From: Sphingosinicella humi | GTDB taxonomy: Bacteria; Pseudomonadota; Alphaproteobacteria; Sphingomonadales; Sphingomonadaceae | Assembly (NCBI RefSeq): GCF_003129465.1 | Contig: NZ_QFFF01000001.1 | Coordinates: 744,001 to 808,000, forward strand | DNA: 64,000 bases | Reading direction: 5' to 3' | Shown here: positions 37,588 to 46,092 of the stretch, in pieces | How the letters are laid out: the number at the start of each line of letters is the position of its first letter | Numbering within the stretch: position 1 is the first letter of the stretch | The notes under the pieces: model-generated | Database searches by the model: none | The model's input: the letters and a program-made list of their open reading frames with translations, nothing else | What the model was told of the DNA's origin: nothing | Translations under genes and position numbers: made by a program

Positions 37588-37591
37588 ATCG

Positions 37592-38779
37592 ATGAAAATA
37601 CTAATGATAACGTTCTACTTTCCACCGGACCTCTGCGCTGGTTCCTTTCGAGCCGAAGCGCTTGCTAGCGCTCTACGCAAAGTCGCTGGTGCCGACCTTC
37701 AGTTGGAAATCATAACTAGCAAGCCAAATCGGTATTCAAGCTTTCAGAATGACACATTGGATTTCGAAGATCATGGCTGGCTAAAGATCCGCCGCTTCGC
37801 GGTGCCAAATCACGAAAGCGGAATGTTCGATCAGGCTATTAGTTTTATTCATTTCGCTCGGCGAGTTCTAGCTTACGTCGGTAGCCACCAACGGAACATG
37901 GTCGTGGCCACATCGTCCCGACTCATGACAGCCGCCCTAGGAGCGCAGGTCGCAAAGCGCACACGTAGTGCCCTCTATCTTGATATTCGCGACATATTCA
38001 CCGACACGATGAATGACATTCTTCAGTCCAGCCCGCTACGGTTAACTCTGCCGGTCTTCCGATGGCTAGAGAACCGAACAATCCAGCGAGCCACCGGAGT
38101 TAATCTTGTTTCGGCGGGATTTCTACCTTATTTTCAAAAGCTCAAGCCCGGATATCCGTTTCGTTTGTACACGAATGGAATTGACGACGAGTTCATTGAT
38201 GCGTCTTTCAATGTACGCGACTCCTATACTGTACCCGCCTCAATACTTTATGCCGGAAACATAGGTGAGGGTCAGGGCTTGCATAACATAGTGCCGGCTG
38301 CTGCCACTATTCTCGGGGATCGAGCGAACATCCGCATCATCGGAGATGGGGGACGAAAAGCACATCTTGTGACGGAACTAGAAAATCAGAACATCAATAA
38401 CGTAGAATTGCATTCACCCGTCGCGCGAGACGAGCTCAAAAATTACTATGCGAATGCGGACATCCTTTTCCTGCATTTGAACGACCTTGAAGCGTTCAAA
38501 AAGGTCCTTCCGTCAAAGCTTTTCGAATATGCTGCCACCGGAAAGCCGATATTAGCCGGTGTTGGAGGTTACGCTGCCGAATTTCTTCGTGACCATGTGG
38601 CGGGAGTAGAGGTATTTGACCCATGCGATGCGCACGGGATGGTGGCCGCGTTCGATCGCCTGCGCTCTGGCCCACCGCACATTGCGCGCACTGCCTTCGC
38701 CCAAAATTTCGCAAGAAGCTCCATTATGCAGGCAATGGCGGCCGACATCATTGCGCTGGCGCGCAACCCGACACGATAA
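37592..38779 (+). CDS. Glycosyltransferase family 4 (WbuB-like)
   Basis: This 395-residue GT-B enzyme has the N-terminus MKILMITFYFPPDLCAGSFRAEAL typical in spacing of WbuB-type transferases (only the first residues are conserved), a middle ALYLDIRDIFTDTM segment with the aspartate typical of this group, and a C-terminal nucleotide-sugar domain with SILYAGNIGEGQGLHNI, IIGDGGRK, VELHSPVARDELKNYY and VLPSKLFEYAATGKPILAG (E of the EX7E motif). WbuB adds a second sugar, often FucNAc or a related residue, to the lipid-linked first sugar. It begins 4 bases after the heparinase-like stop, so the two share a transcript. It converges on the hybrid sugar-transferase gene with 6 bases between stops. Confidence 0.88.
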   Translation: MKILMITFYFPPDLCAGSFRAEALASALRKVAGADLQLEIITSKPNRYSSFQNDTLDFEDHGWLKIRRFAVPNHESGMFDQAISFIHFARRVLAYVGSHQRNMVVATSSRLMTAALGAQVAKRTRSALYLDIRDIFTDTMNDILQSSPLRLTLPVFRWLENRTIQRATGVNLVSAGFLPYFQKLKPGYPFRLYTNGIDDEFIDASFNVRDSYTVPASILYAGNIGEGQGLHNIVPAAATILGDRANIRIIGDGGRKAHLVTELENQNINNVELHSPVARDELKNYYANADILFLHLNDLEAFKKVLPSKLFEYAATGKPILAGVGGYAAEFLRDHVAGVEVFDPCDAHGMVAAFDRLRSGPPHIARTAFAQNFARSSIMQAMAADIIALARNPTR

Positions 38780-38785
38780 TTGTTC

Positions 38786-39973
38786 TCAGTTCGCGATCGT
38801 CCGATCGCCCTTACCTCGCCCAAGGATCGTCAGCATCATAATTCGAATGTCGTTCCAGAGGGAGCGAAGTGCAACATATCGAGCATCCCACTCGGCCAAG
38901 CGCCCAGGGTGACTCATGTCGATATCGTTAATTTGGGCCAGTCCTGTGATTCCAGGTTTCACCGCATAAACCCGACGACGCATCCGCTCCTCTATGAGCT
39001 CCGATTGAACTGGCAGGCACGGACGGGGCCCGACAAAGCTGATGTCTCCCCTAAAAACATTCCAGACCTGCGGCAGTTCATCAAGCTTGGTCCTCCGAAG
39101 CCAAGAACCAAGAGGAGTGACGGCGCTGCTGGAGATTTCATGGGTCGCAGCTTGTCGAGTCCCAGAATGCATCGTTCGAAATTTGTAGCATATAAAAATC
39201 CGTCCATTTTCGCCGACGCGCGCTTGAGCAAAGATGGCGGGTCCGGACGAGGTCAAACGAACAGCGATCCAGATCAATGCAATAGCCCAACTCAGGAACA
39301 AGCTCACAGCTGTCGCTACGCAAAGATCTAGCGTTCTTTTTCCGAAACGATAGACATAGTTATCGGCTTGGTCGCTTGAACAAATTATCGTTCCCCGACG
39401 CCTCCCATAACACGCTTCAATCACATTATCGACAACCTCAGACACGTCGACCACTGGTTTAATCGCGGAAATAACTGCCCAAACTGTGTTGGCTACAAAA
39501 CCGCTCCTAACTCCGCTTCCATCTTTTGGCTTGTCGAAAATTTTGGAGCAAACGATATTGACAGTCTCCACATTTTCCTTACTTCTGAGAAGCTCTACGG
39601 CCATTGTTTTTGAAATCGCATAGCCGCTTCGGACAGTATTATCTAGAACGTGCGATGATGAGATGTTGACTATTCGCTTGACTCCATACAATTCAGCCGC
39701 TTCTACCACTTTGGAGAGAAGAGTGACGTTGGCAGATATAAACTCTGAAACAGTCCCCGCTTTATTGTTGTTCATAACGGCTAAGTGGATGATGGCCGCG
39801 CATCCTGCTAAATGCTCGAGCTCGTTATATCCGAAACAAGAGCTCTCTGGAAACTGAGCCTTCAGCCGCGCAGGATCCCTCCCGATTAACACCGTTGTAA
39901 TACCCGAGGCAGCCAGTCGCGGTATCAAGTGTCTTCCAACGAAACCACTGGCCCCCGTTACTGCAACCTTCAT
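38786..39973 (-). CDS. Hybrid NAD-dependent sugar epimerase/reductase and undecaprenyl-phosphate sugar transferase
   Basis: This 395-residue fusion has a short SDR domain (about 1-220) with [16 protein letters not shown], the serine cluster VNISSSHVL and the catalytic YxxxK in GYAISKTMA. It is followed by a WcaJ/PglC-type sugar-1-phosphate transferase (about 221-395) with one membrane helix ([19 protein letters not shown]), [17 protein letters not shown], the Asp-Glu pair in [14 protein letters not shown], and FVGPRPCLP ... [11 protein letters not shown]. The SDR half would reduce a 4-keto sugar made by the CapD/WbpM-type dehydratase at 46093-48039, and the second half would load the product on undecaprenyl phosphate, starting repeat-unit assembly. 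ATG 39973 follows AAAGGATACTGG. Such hybrids are known from genome annotation but I know of no detailed biochemistry. Confidence 0.9.
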   Translation of the reverse strand: MKVAVTGASGFVGRHLIPRLAASGITTVLIGRDPARLKAQFPESSCFGYNELEHLAGCAAIIHLAVMNNNKAGTVSEFISANVTLLSKVVEAAELYGVKRIVNISSSHVLDNTVRSGYAISKTMAVELLRSKENVETVNIVCSKIFDKPKDGSGVRSGFVANTVWAVISAIKPVVDVSEVVDNVIEACYGRRRGTIICSSDQADNYVYRFGKRTLDLCVATAVSLFLSWAIALIWIAVRLTSSGPAIFAQARVGENGRIFICYKFRTMHSGTRQAATHEISSSAVTPLGSWLRRTKLDELPQVWNVFRGDISFVGPRPCLPVQSELIEERMRRRVYAVKPGITGLAQINDIDMSHPGRLAEWDARYVALRSLWNDIRIMMLTILGRGKGDRTIAN

Positions 39974-40465
39974 CCAGTATCCTTTCACCACTTGTTAACT
40001 AATGAGACCTTGAATGTGCTAAACGGTCGAAGGAACAAGCCACCCTCGAAAGGTCGCGCCGACGACATCTGAGGCAGTCACCGCGGCGGCTTGAGCACCC
40101 TAGATAGGAGTCCGAAGGGAAGCCGCCCGGTCTGCACATGGTTCCGATTCTAGAGCACATCTAACCTAGGCAGCAGCTGCGACCTGGTCATGCGCCTCAC
40201 AGGACCGTGAGATAACTAATTTGAACTGGGGCTACCACTGACGAAGCACCTAAGTAAGTGCGCCTAGGTTCAGGTGACGATGAAAGATCCTCCCGGCGGA
40301 TGATGTCGCGCAAGTCCCCGCAAGGGGCCTGTTGAACTTTCGATCCTCGACAATGCCCCACCGATTCATCCGAGATTCTTTAAGAACCGTACCGTCCCGA
40401 CACGCCCCCTAGCCAGTGTTATCTGCCAAGTGCGCCAAGGAGCACTCGTCCGGATCTCGCGCAGA
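39974..40465. other. Long intergenic region without a recognisable gene
   Basis: These 492 bases lie between two leftward genes. No coding frame with recognisable features was found on either strand. A short imperfect hairpin (GCACCTAAG/GTAAGTGC, 40243-40262) is visible. The stretch must contain the promoter of the hybrid gene on its left side; the rest could be the scar of a lost gene. Confidence 0.4.
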
Positions 40466-41692
40466 TCAATTCTTCGCGATCGAATGAATATCAACCTTAT
40501 GTACGGTTCCTTCCAACCCCCCAGGCGAAAAAGAAGCAAGCAGATGAAGCTCGAGTGATTGATTCGAACATGATTCTGGCGGAACAGAAAAGGCAACATC
40601 GGATCCCGATTTCTCTTTCCCGTCGGGGACTGCCAGTCTCACCAGTTCTAATGCCCCTGTTCCGGCGCAACGCAGGAGCCATATGGCTTCGCCATCCGAA
40701 GAGGGCGATGGACTGGTGCCGATGGTCGTCAAGATGTAGGCGCCCGGCGTCAGTGATAGAATCTGCCTAGCAACTAGCCCTCCCTTCCCACTGTCAGCTT
40801 CGTAACGGAGGCCCCCTCCGCGTTCTTGATACGCGCCTCTCGCGGTATGTTGCTCGTATTCCCATTGAAGGGGTCCATAGCTATTCTGAGACGTAAATCC
40901 TGGATCCCAGACGGCCGCGGATCCATAGCCAGGCACCAACGTTTTAAGAAACCGATGTGCGTCAGGGTAAAGTCCTGCTTCGACCATTGCGTCGCTGATT
41001 TGTTCCTGAGTTCCAGGACGTTTAGCTGACGAGTCGTCAGGCAACTGGATCATGATACGAGCTAAGTTCGGAAGGGATCGAGGATGTTGCGTAGCATGTG
41101 CAATGAAGCCCGCCAACCAAGGCGGGTCCGACCGGAAGACCTGACTGATTGGATCCACGAGCGTGTCCACTGACAGCAACAATGTCAAAAGCTGGAAAAG
41201 CTGCGTTTGGTTGCTTTTGGACACGCGCAGTGCCGCATTCAGATGTTTAAGAGCCGCGTCGGAATCGCCAACGAGCATCGCATCTTGGCTCAGCCACATC
41301 TGTGCTCCAGCCTCGCGCCTGCTGAGGCTTGAAACATAATTGAACAGATTGCTCGCTACACGCCGATTGCCCTCGGTTGCCTCCAAGGAAGCCAACACGC
41401 TTATTGCGGGGGTCGGCACAGCGGTCTGCCGTATGGATTCCTCCGCGAGACGAACTGCAAGTGCTCGATTGCCAATTCCGGCTTCGAGGGCAGCGAGCTC
41501 AGCGAGGGCAGCGGCATGGGATGGGGAAAAACGCGCAGCCAACCTGGGGGCTCGCGCAGCGGCAATATCGCCTACGGCTTGAGCCGCCGAAAACCACGCC
41601 AGCACCAACATTGAAACGACGATCAGGACGATGCGAATCCAATTCCGCTCGCCCAAGAAGTGGCGCCGTTTACTTGGCAAACTTGCTGGCAT
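40466..41692 (-). CDS. Membrane-anchored TPR-like protein, second copy
   Basis: The protein of 408 residues has an N-terminal helix (about 18-37, IRIVLIVVSMLVLAWFSAAQ) and a helical repeat region (about 50-240) with TPR-like turns (LAALEAGIGNRALAVRLAEES, WLSQDAMLVGDSDAALKHL-like, each near 34 residues). A beta-rich C-terminus (about 270-408) follows, with GPLQWEYEQHT and LSLTPGAYILTTIG. It mirrors the gene at 12978-14192 in order, length and C-terminal motifs. ATG 41692 overlaps the Wzc stop (TGATG), so it is coupled to the tyrosine kinase. It probably helps polysaccharide polymerisation or export from the periplasmic side, but no characterised relative comes to mind. Confidence 0.75.
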   Translation of the reverse strand: MPASLPSKRRHFLGERNWIRIVLIVVSMLVLAWFSAAQAVGDIAAARAPRLAARFSPSHAAALAELAALEAGIGNRALAVRLAEESIRQTAVPTPAISVLASLEATEGNRRVASNLFNYVSSLSRREAGAQMWLSQDAMLVGDSDAALKHLNAALRVSKSNQTQLFQLLTLLLSVDTLVDPISQVFRSDPPWLAGFIAHATQHPRSLPNLARIMIQLPDDSSAKRPGTQEQISDAMVEAGLYPDAHRFLKTLVPGYGSAAVWDPGFTSQNSYGPLQWEYEQHTARGAYQERGGGLRYEADSGKGGLVARQILSLTPGAYILTTIGTSPSPSSDGEAIWLLRCAGTGALELVRLAVPDGKEKSGSDVAFSVPPESCSNQSLELHLLASFSPGGLEGTVHKVDIHSIAKN

Positions 41693-43917
41693 CACGCCGT
41701 GTTGGCCTTGTCTTTTCCGTAGCCATAGCCGTAGTCATAGCCATAGCCATAGCCATAGCCTGCGCGCTTCGCCTCGAACTTGGTGAGTACTATCCCGAGC
41801 ACGTTCGCGTTTGCCGCCGCGAGACGATTGAGCGCAGACCTGACCATACTTGTTCTCGCTGCGCCTGCCTCGACAGTATAGACCACACCTTCAACTTTGC
41901 TGCCAATTAGCGGCGCGTCAGCCAATCCCAATACCGGCGGCGAGTCGACAACGACGTGGTCGAAGCGCTTGAGCAACTCGCTCAAGAGCAAGTTCAAGCG
42001 AGCACCCGTCAGGAGTTCAGCCGCATTTGGCGGGTTCGGGCCTGCCGCGATGACAGCGAAGTCGTGTCCCTCAGGTTTCCTGATGAACCGATCGAGATCG
42101 TCGTCACCCGCAAGAAAATTGCTGACTCCTTTGTCGTTTGGCACGTTCGTCATATGTGCGATCGATGGCGATCTCATGTCAGCGTCGATCAGCACCACGG
42201 ATCGACCCGTGCGAGCTAGCGACTGAGCTATCGCGTAAGCAGTCGTCGACTTCCCTTCAGCCGCTCTTGTACTCGAAACGGCGATAGCCCCTGGTACGCC
42301 ATGGTCAGTGGAGAACTGAAGACTTGTCTGCAGAGATAAATAAGCTTCGGCAATATCGGATTTGCGGTCCTGGAGATAATCTAAAGGGTCTCCGACAGAA
42401 CTCGGGATAACACCCAAGACGGCAGTACCTAGCGATCCCACAACATCCGCAGGCTCCTTCACGGCTTCATCAATCTGCTCAAGAGCAAGGACGATGCCCG
42501 CGGCTACAATACAGCCTCCGATAAGCGCCATCAGAAGGTTCAGAATGAGGTTGGGACTGGACGGCTCTTCCGGCAGTATAGCGGGGTCAACGATAGAGAT
42601 GTTGTTCGTCCCGACGCCTCCGGCGATTCCTACTTCCTTGTACCTCTGAAGGAGCCCGTTATAGAGCTCGCGGTTCGTATCCACGTCCCGCTGAAAGATG
42701 TTGTACTGAATGTTTCGACGCTGCAAATCGATCATCTGCCTCTTTAGGTCTCCAACGCGACTGGCTAGTACCTGTTCACGCCGCAGGGCATTTTGATACT
42801 CGCCAGAGATGCTCTTCGCAACGCGTGCTTCTTCCGCAGTTATGCTACGCTCTAGGGCAGCCAACTCCTGCTCCAATGCTTGGGCAGGAGGGTAGTCAGG
42901 TCCAAACGTGGCCATCATATTCGAATATTCGGCGGCGGCCTCAGCCCGCTTTTGTCGCATCATGTTCAGCGCGTCGTTCTCGAGTGCCCTGGCACTCGCA
43001 CCCGCATCACCATTCACGAGACTACCGGCGCGAATTCGATCGGCAGTGCTTTTCGCTAGTTCGTTGCTGAGGCTCAACAGCTCCTCGCTTAAAAGGGAAC
43101 GTTCTCGAACCGTGCTTCCGGCAGCTCCACGCTCTTCGGAGACAACGTTGATTATGCCTTGCTGCGCTGCATACGCGACGAGTTGACGTTCGGAGGCCTC
43201 GAGCCTCTGTCGCAACTGTTCAAGCCGGTCCTCCAGGAACTTGCGAGCGTACGATGTCGCCTCGAAGCGTCGATCGAGATTCGACCCAATGAAGTGTTCG
43301 GTCCAGCTATTTACAATGCGTCTGGAAAGAGCGGGATCAGGACTCGTGAAGCTCACCTCGACCAGACTTGAACCTCGTATTGGCGATATTTCAACATGAT
43401 CGAGAAGAACGTCGACAGCCTTTTTTTGTCTCTCGCGTCTCTGCTCCAGAGAATTAGGGTCGTTGGCTTCGCCGAAGAGGCCTCCCTCCATCGGGTTTAC
43501 CCCGAAGGTTTCGAAAAACACTGCATTTCGAGAAAGTTGAAGATCTTCGGCCACCCTCTCCGCCAGTGATCGAGCTTCTAGTAAGGAATACTGCGTTTGA
43601 TAGAACTCAAGATCGGCAGCAGACGATGTGCTTTCCGCTTTAATGCCTTCGATATTTACTATATTCTCGTCTTCACGAGCGATTTCAATCGTTGCTGTGG
43701 CAGTATACATCGGCGTCATCAAAAGCGTCACAATGAGAGCCACCAACAGCGACGCCGCAATCACACCGCCGATGATCCATTTGCGCCTGAGGATAACTCG
43801 CCAATATTGCCTAAGAAGAGGCTCATTAGCCACCCTGACTGCCCAAGCAGGAGAATCCATGCCATTCGCGAGGGGCTCTGCTATAATTGCAGTATTGATA
43901 TTATTCACGAAGTTCAT
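41692..43917 (-). CDS. wzc: Polysaccharide co-polymerase with tyrosine autokinase domain (Wzc/ExoP-like)
   Basis: This 741-residue inner-membrane protein has a Wzz domain with a first helix (about 48-68, WIIGGVIAASLLVALIVTLL). A long coiled-coil periplasmic region (about 190-430) is followed by a second helix near 468-490 (ILNLLMALIGGCIVAAGIVL). The C-terminal BY-kinase has Walker A VSSTRAAEGKSTTAY, Walker A' VVLIDADMRSP and Walker B VVVDSPPVLGLADAP. It ends in a cluster of seven tyrosines, the usual autophosphorylation tail. It controls chain length and, with Wza, export of the polymer. It lies 5 bases after the Wza-like gene and overlaps the following TPR gene. Confidence 0.95.
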   Translation of the reverse strand: MNFVNNINTAIIAEPLANGMDSPAWAVRVANEPLLRQYWRVILRRKWIIGGVIAASLLVALIVTLLMTPMYTATATIEIAREDENIVNIEGIKAESTSSAADLEFYQTQYSLLEARSLAERVAEDLQLSRNAVFFETFGVNPMEGGLFGEANDPNSLEQRRERQKKAVDVLLDHVEISPIRGSSLVEVSFTSPDPALSRRIVNSWTEHFIGSNLDRRFEATSYARKFLEDRLEQLRQRLEASERQLVAYAAQQGIINVVSEERGAAGSTVRERSLLSEELLSLSNELAKSTADRIRAGSLVNGDAGASARALENDALNMMRQKRAEAAAEYSNMMATFGPDYPPAQALEQELAALERSITAEEARVAKSISGEYQNALRREQVLASRVGDLKRQMIDLQRRNIQYNIFQRDVDTNRELYNGLLQRYKEVGIAGGVGTNNISIVDPAILPEEPSSPNLILNLLMALIGGCIVAAGIVLALEQIDEAVKEPADVVGSLGTAVLGVIPSSVGDPLDYLQDRKSDIAEAYLSLQTSLQFSTDHGVPGAIAVSSTRAAEGKSTTAYAIAQSLARTGRSVVLIDADMRSPSIAHMTNVPNDKGVSNFLAGDDDLDRFIRKPEGHDFAVIAAGPNPPNAAELLTGARLNLLLSELLKRFDHVVVDSPPVLGLADAPLIGSKVEGVVYTVEAGAARTSMVRSALNRLAAANANVLGIVLTKFEAKRAGYGYGYGYDYGYGYGKDKANTA
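41717..41761 (-). repeat. Tandem Gly-Tyr codon repeat in the Wzc tail
   Basis: Repeated copies of the hexamer GGCTAT (read on the minus strand), with one GAC and one TAC change, encode an alternating Gly-Tyr run that supplies most of the C-terminal tyrosines. A short perfect repeat of this kind can gain or lose units by slippage. Confidence 0.8.
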
Positions 43918-43922
43918 CCCAA

Positions 43923-44630
43923 TTATCGGGTGAGTATATATACGAGCGGCGTCACCACAGCGGGCGCGACCTGCAGCACGTCACGAAATATCTTGCGCGT
44001 CGGAGATTCGCCCACGACAATCAAGTCATCCGCGTACACTTCGGGATCATCGTAGTTTCCGCGACGTATCGCGGCGAGGTTGTACACACCCGCCATACGC
44101 TCTCCGCCCACGGTACGAAAGATGATGACATCATCGAGGCCGGCGAAATCCGTCGTTCCTTCGGCACGAGCAATGGCACGCAGCAACGTCATTTTTCCGA
44201 CCGCGGGATAAGCTCCTGGCTTCTCCACTTCACCCTCGACAGTGAAGACGTGGCTGACCGACTCAGACAGATTCACAGCAACTTGCGGGTCTCGCACGTA
44301 GCCGCCCCGTAGGCGCCGGGCGATCTCATCGGCAACTTGGGCAGGTGTCTGGCCGGCGGCTTCAACCGAGCCAGCCAGCGGAAGGGCGATACGGCCGCTC
44401 CCGTCCACCTGAACCTCGCCAGTAAGCTCTTTCACCCCGAACACATTCACTTGCAACTTGTCGAAGGGACCAATCAGGTACGGCCTCGCTTCCAAAGCAG
44501 GATCTGTGCCATGGGGTGGCGGCAACTCGCCGAGAGGAGTGACTTGAAGGCCCGGCCCTCCGATCGGCCCGGGGCCGGCGCAGGACGACACAATAATGGC
44601 CGCTGCCAGGATGAAAAGCTTACACTTCAT
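43923..44630 (-). CDS. Polysaccharide export lipoprotein (Wza/GumB-like)
   Basis: This 235-residue protein has a lipoprotein signal (MKCKLFILAAAIIVSSCAGPG, lipobox ending at Cys17). A Poly_export domain follows (about 50-130: RPYLIGPFDKLQVNVFGVKEL, GRIALPLAGSVEAAGQTP, EIARRLRGGYVRDPQVAV). One SLBB domain comes next (about 140-200, VFTVEGEVEKPGAYPAVGKMTLLRAIA split by short gaps). It forms the outer-membrane part of the export channel that works with Wzc. It is shorter than E. coli Wza (379 residues) and resembles GumB in size. It begins 9 bases after the ligase-like gene's stop. Confidence 0.92.
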   Translation of the reverse strand: MKCKLFILAAAIIVSSCAGPGPIGGPGLQVTPLGELPPPHGTDPALEARPYLIGPFDKLQVNVFGVKELTGEVQVDGSGRIALPLAGSVEAAGQTPAQVADEIARRLRGGYVRDPQVAVNLSESVSHVFTVEGEVEKPGAYPAVGKMTLLRAIARAEGTTDFAGLDDVIIFRTVGGERMAGVYNLAAIRRGNYDDPEVYADDLIVVGESPTRKIFRDVLQVAPAVVTPLVYILTR

Positions 44631-44639
44631 TAGACATTC

Positions 44640-46073
44640 CTAAGCTCGAGAGTCCACTGAACACTTCGTCATCCGAAGAGCGGCCCCACCACGTATAGGA
44701 TGCTTAGGCCCGAATGACATCCATATCATGGATAAGCCGAAAACAGCTGAGATCGAAGGCACACGCAAGGGATAGTCAACAATACTTGCGAGTCCAAGAA
44801 TCAGGATGATCGTTGCACCGAGACGAGCAAAGAGAACGGTCCGGGTTGGGTGTCCACCGTTGACTAGGCGGAGCTGGTAGGCACCAGCGCTCCAGAAAGC
44901 AATGCCGGTCAGCAGAACAAATATAGAGGGAAGGCCGCCCTCAAGGATGAACTCCAGTAAATCGTTATGCGCGTGATTCACGTACTGCGTTGACAGGAGC
45001 TCGAATGGCTCATGAACCTTATAAACGTCGGGAAATGCGCCGAATCCAATTCCCACTGGGAAATAAACCTTTATCATTTCCCAGATTGGTGCGAGCAACT
45101 GAATCCGCAGCTCTTCCGTTTCGTCGCTAGCGAGAAGTCGTTGGAGGGACGTTGCTCGCGATGCCATAACCGTCACCCCGATGAGCAGTACTATGGCCGC
45201 TCCAGCGATGAAAAGCCAACCATTCCAAGAACGCCTCGACCCCAGCCTTCCTACACCATGCATGGGATTTCCATACAGGAGTGCGCCTGCCACCAATCCA
45301 ATCATGCCTAGCACCAAGCCAGCCCTCGATCCGGTGACCAGAAGCAACGGCAGAATGAACGTGGCTGCGGCACCACAAAGGAGCGTCGTCAGCCGCACCC
45401 TCGAGACTGAAGGGTGATCGATGGATGCATAAACTGCCAACATCGGAAAGAGACAGGCGAGTAGCGCCGCCTGATGATTCCGGTTCGAGAACAGCCCGAC
45501 AGCCGAACCGTTATTCGTGATTTCGTAGAAATAGAACGGTCCGTTGGAGGGGCCGATTGCCTGTGCCAGCCCGACAATTCCGCTAATGAACCCTAGACCG
45601 ATCAAGATTGGCAGCAATGCAAACCTCTGCTCCCGATCCAGTCTCGCCACCAGAAGGAGCATGGCAATCGGCACGAGCCAGGCGAACAGGCTGTTCCAAG
45701 TGCGATACGGCACGAGACTAATCGGCCTCCATGGCTGCTCAATCCCAGCCAGAGGCGCGGCCATGGCATATAATTCGCGCCCAGGCAGCTTCGTCCATAT
45801 CGCCGGCGGTAAGGGAATGAGCTGGATGACCATGACTAGAGGCAGCAGCAGGGCCAGCAGCAGCGGAACTCGTATCGCGGCCAACTGCTCTTTGGTCATG
45901 CTCAACAGTGAGATCCCGATGCAAAGCGCCGTCAGGGGGCGTAAGATTACCAGCGATTGGATATCGCCTCTCGATCCGCCCCCCATCAGGAAGACGGCAG
46001 CGAGAAAGAACACGGTGACCCAAAACGGATAGGAGGCGTGGAAGTGTCTGCTCACGTTTGCCCGGACCGTCAA
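44640..46073 (-). CDS. O-antigen ligase/polymerase-like membrane protein, second copy
   Basis: The protein of 477 residues has ten to twelve hydrophobic segments and the Wzy_C/WaaL hallmark YVNHAHNDLLEFILEGGLPSI preceded by GFGAFPDVYKVHEPFE (the pattern of 14189-15568 repeated). The early segment LIPLPPAIWTKLPGRELYA also matches the first copy (LVPLPPALWSLLPGRQAI), so the two are paralogues and not only members of one broad family. Its place between the CapD-like dehydratase and Wza-Wzc genes ties it to export of this polymer. Whether it polymerises or ligates cannot be told. A dedicated Wzy-like protein already exists at 31597-33012. Confidence 0.87.
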   Translation of the reverse strand: MTVRANVSRHFHASYPFWVTVFFLAAVFLMGGGSRGDIQSLVILRPLTALCIGISLLSMTKEQLAAIRVPLLLALLLPLVMVIQLIPLPPAIWTKLPGRELYAMAAPLAGIEQPWRPISLVPYRTWNSLFAWLVPIAMLLLVARLDREQRFALLPILIGLGFISGIVGLAQAIGPSNGPFYFYEITNNGSAVGLFSNRNHQAALLACLFPMLAVYASIDHPSVSRVRLTTLLCGAAATFILPLLLVTGSRAGLVLGMIGLVAGALLYGNPMHGVGRLGSRRSWNGWLFIAGAAIVLLIGVTVMASRATSLQRLLASDETEELRIQLLAPIWEMIKVYFPVGIGFGAFPDVYKVHEPFELLSTQYVNHAHNDLLEFILEGGLPSIFVLLTGIAFWSAGAYQLRLVNGGHPTRTVLFARLGATIILILGLASIVDYPLRVPSISAVFGLSMIWMSFGPKHPIRGGAALRMTKCSVDSRA

Positions 46074-46092
46074 GACTGCTCTGTGGTTAGGA

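Noticed and set aside
41717-41761. Short tandem repeat considered as a CRISPR or intergenic satellite
   Set aside because: It is in frame within the Wzc gene and encodes the Gly-Tyr tail; there are no spacers.
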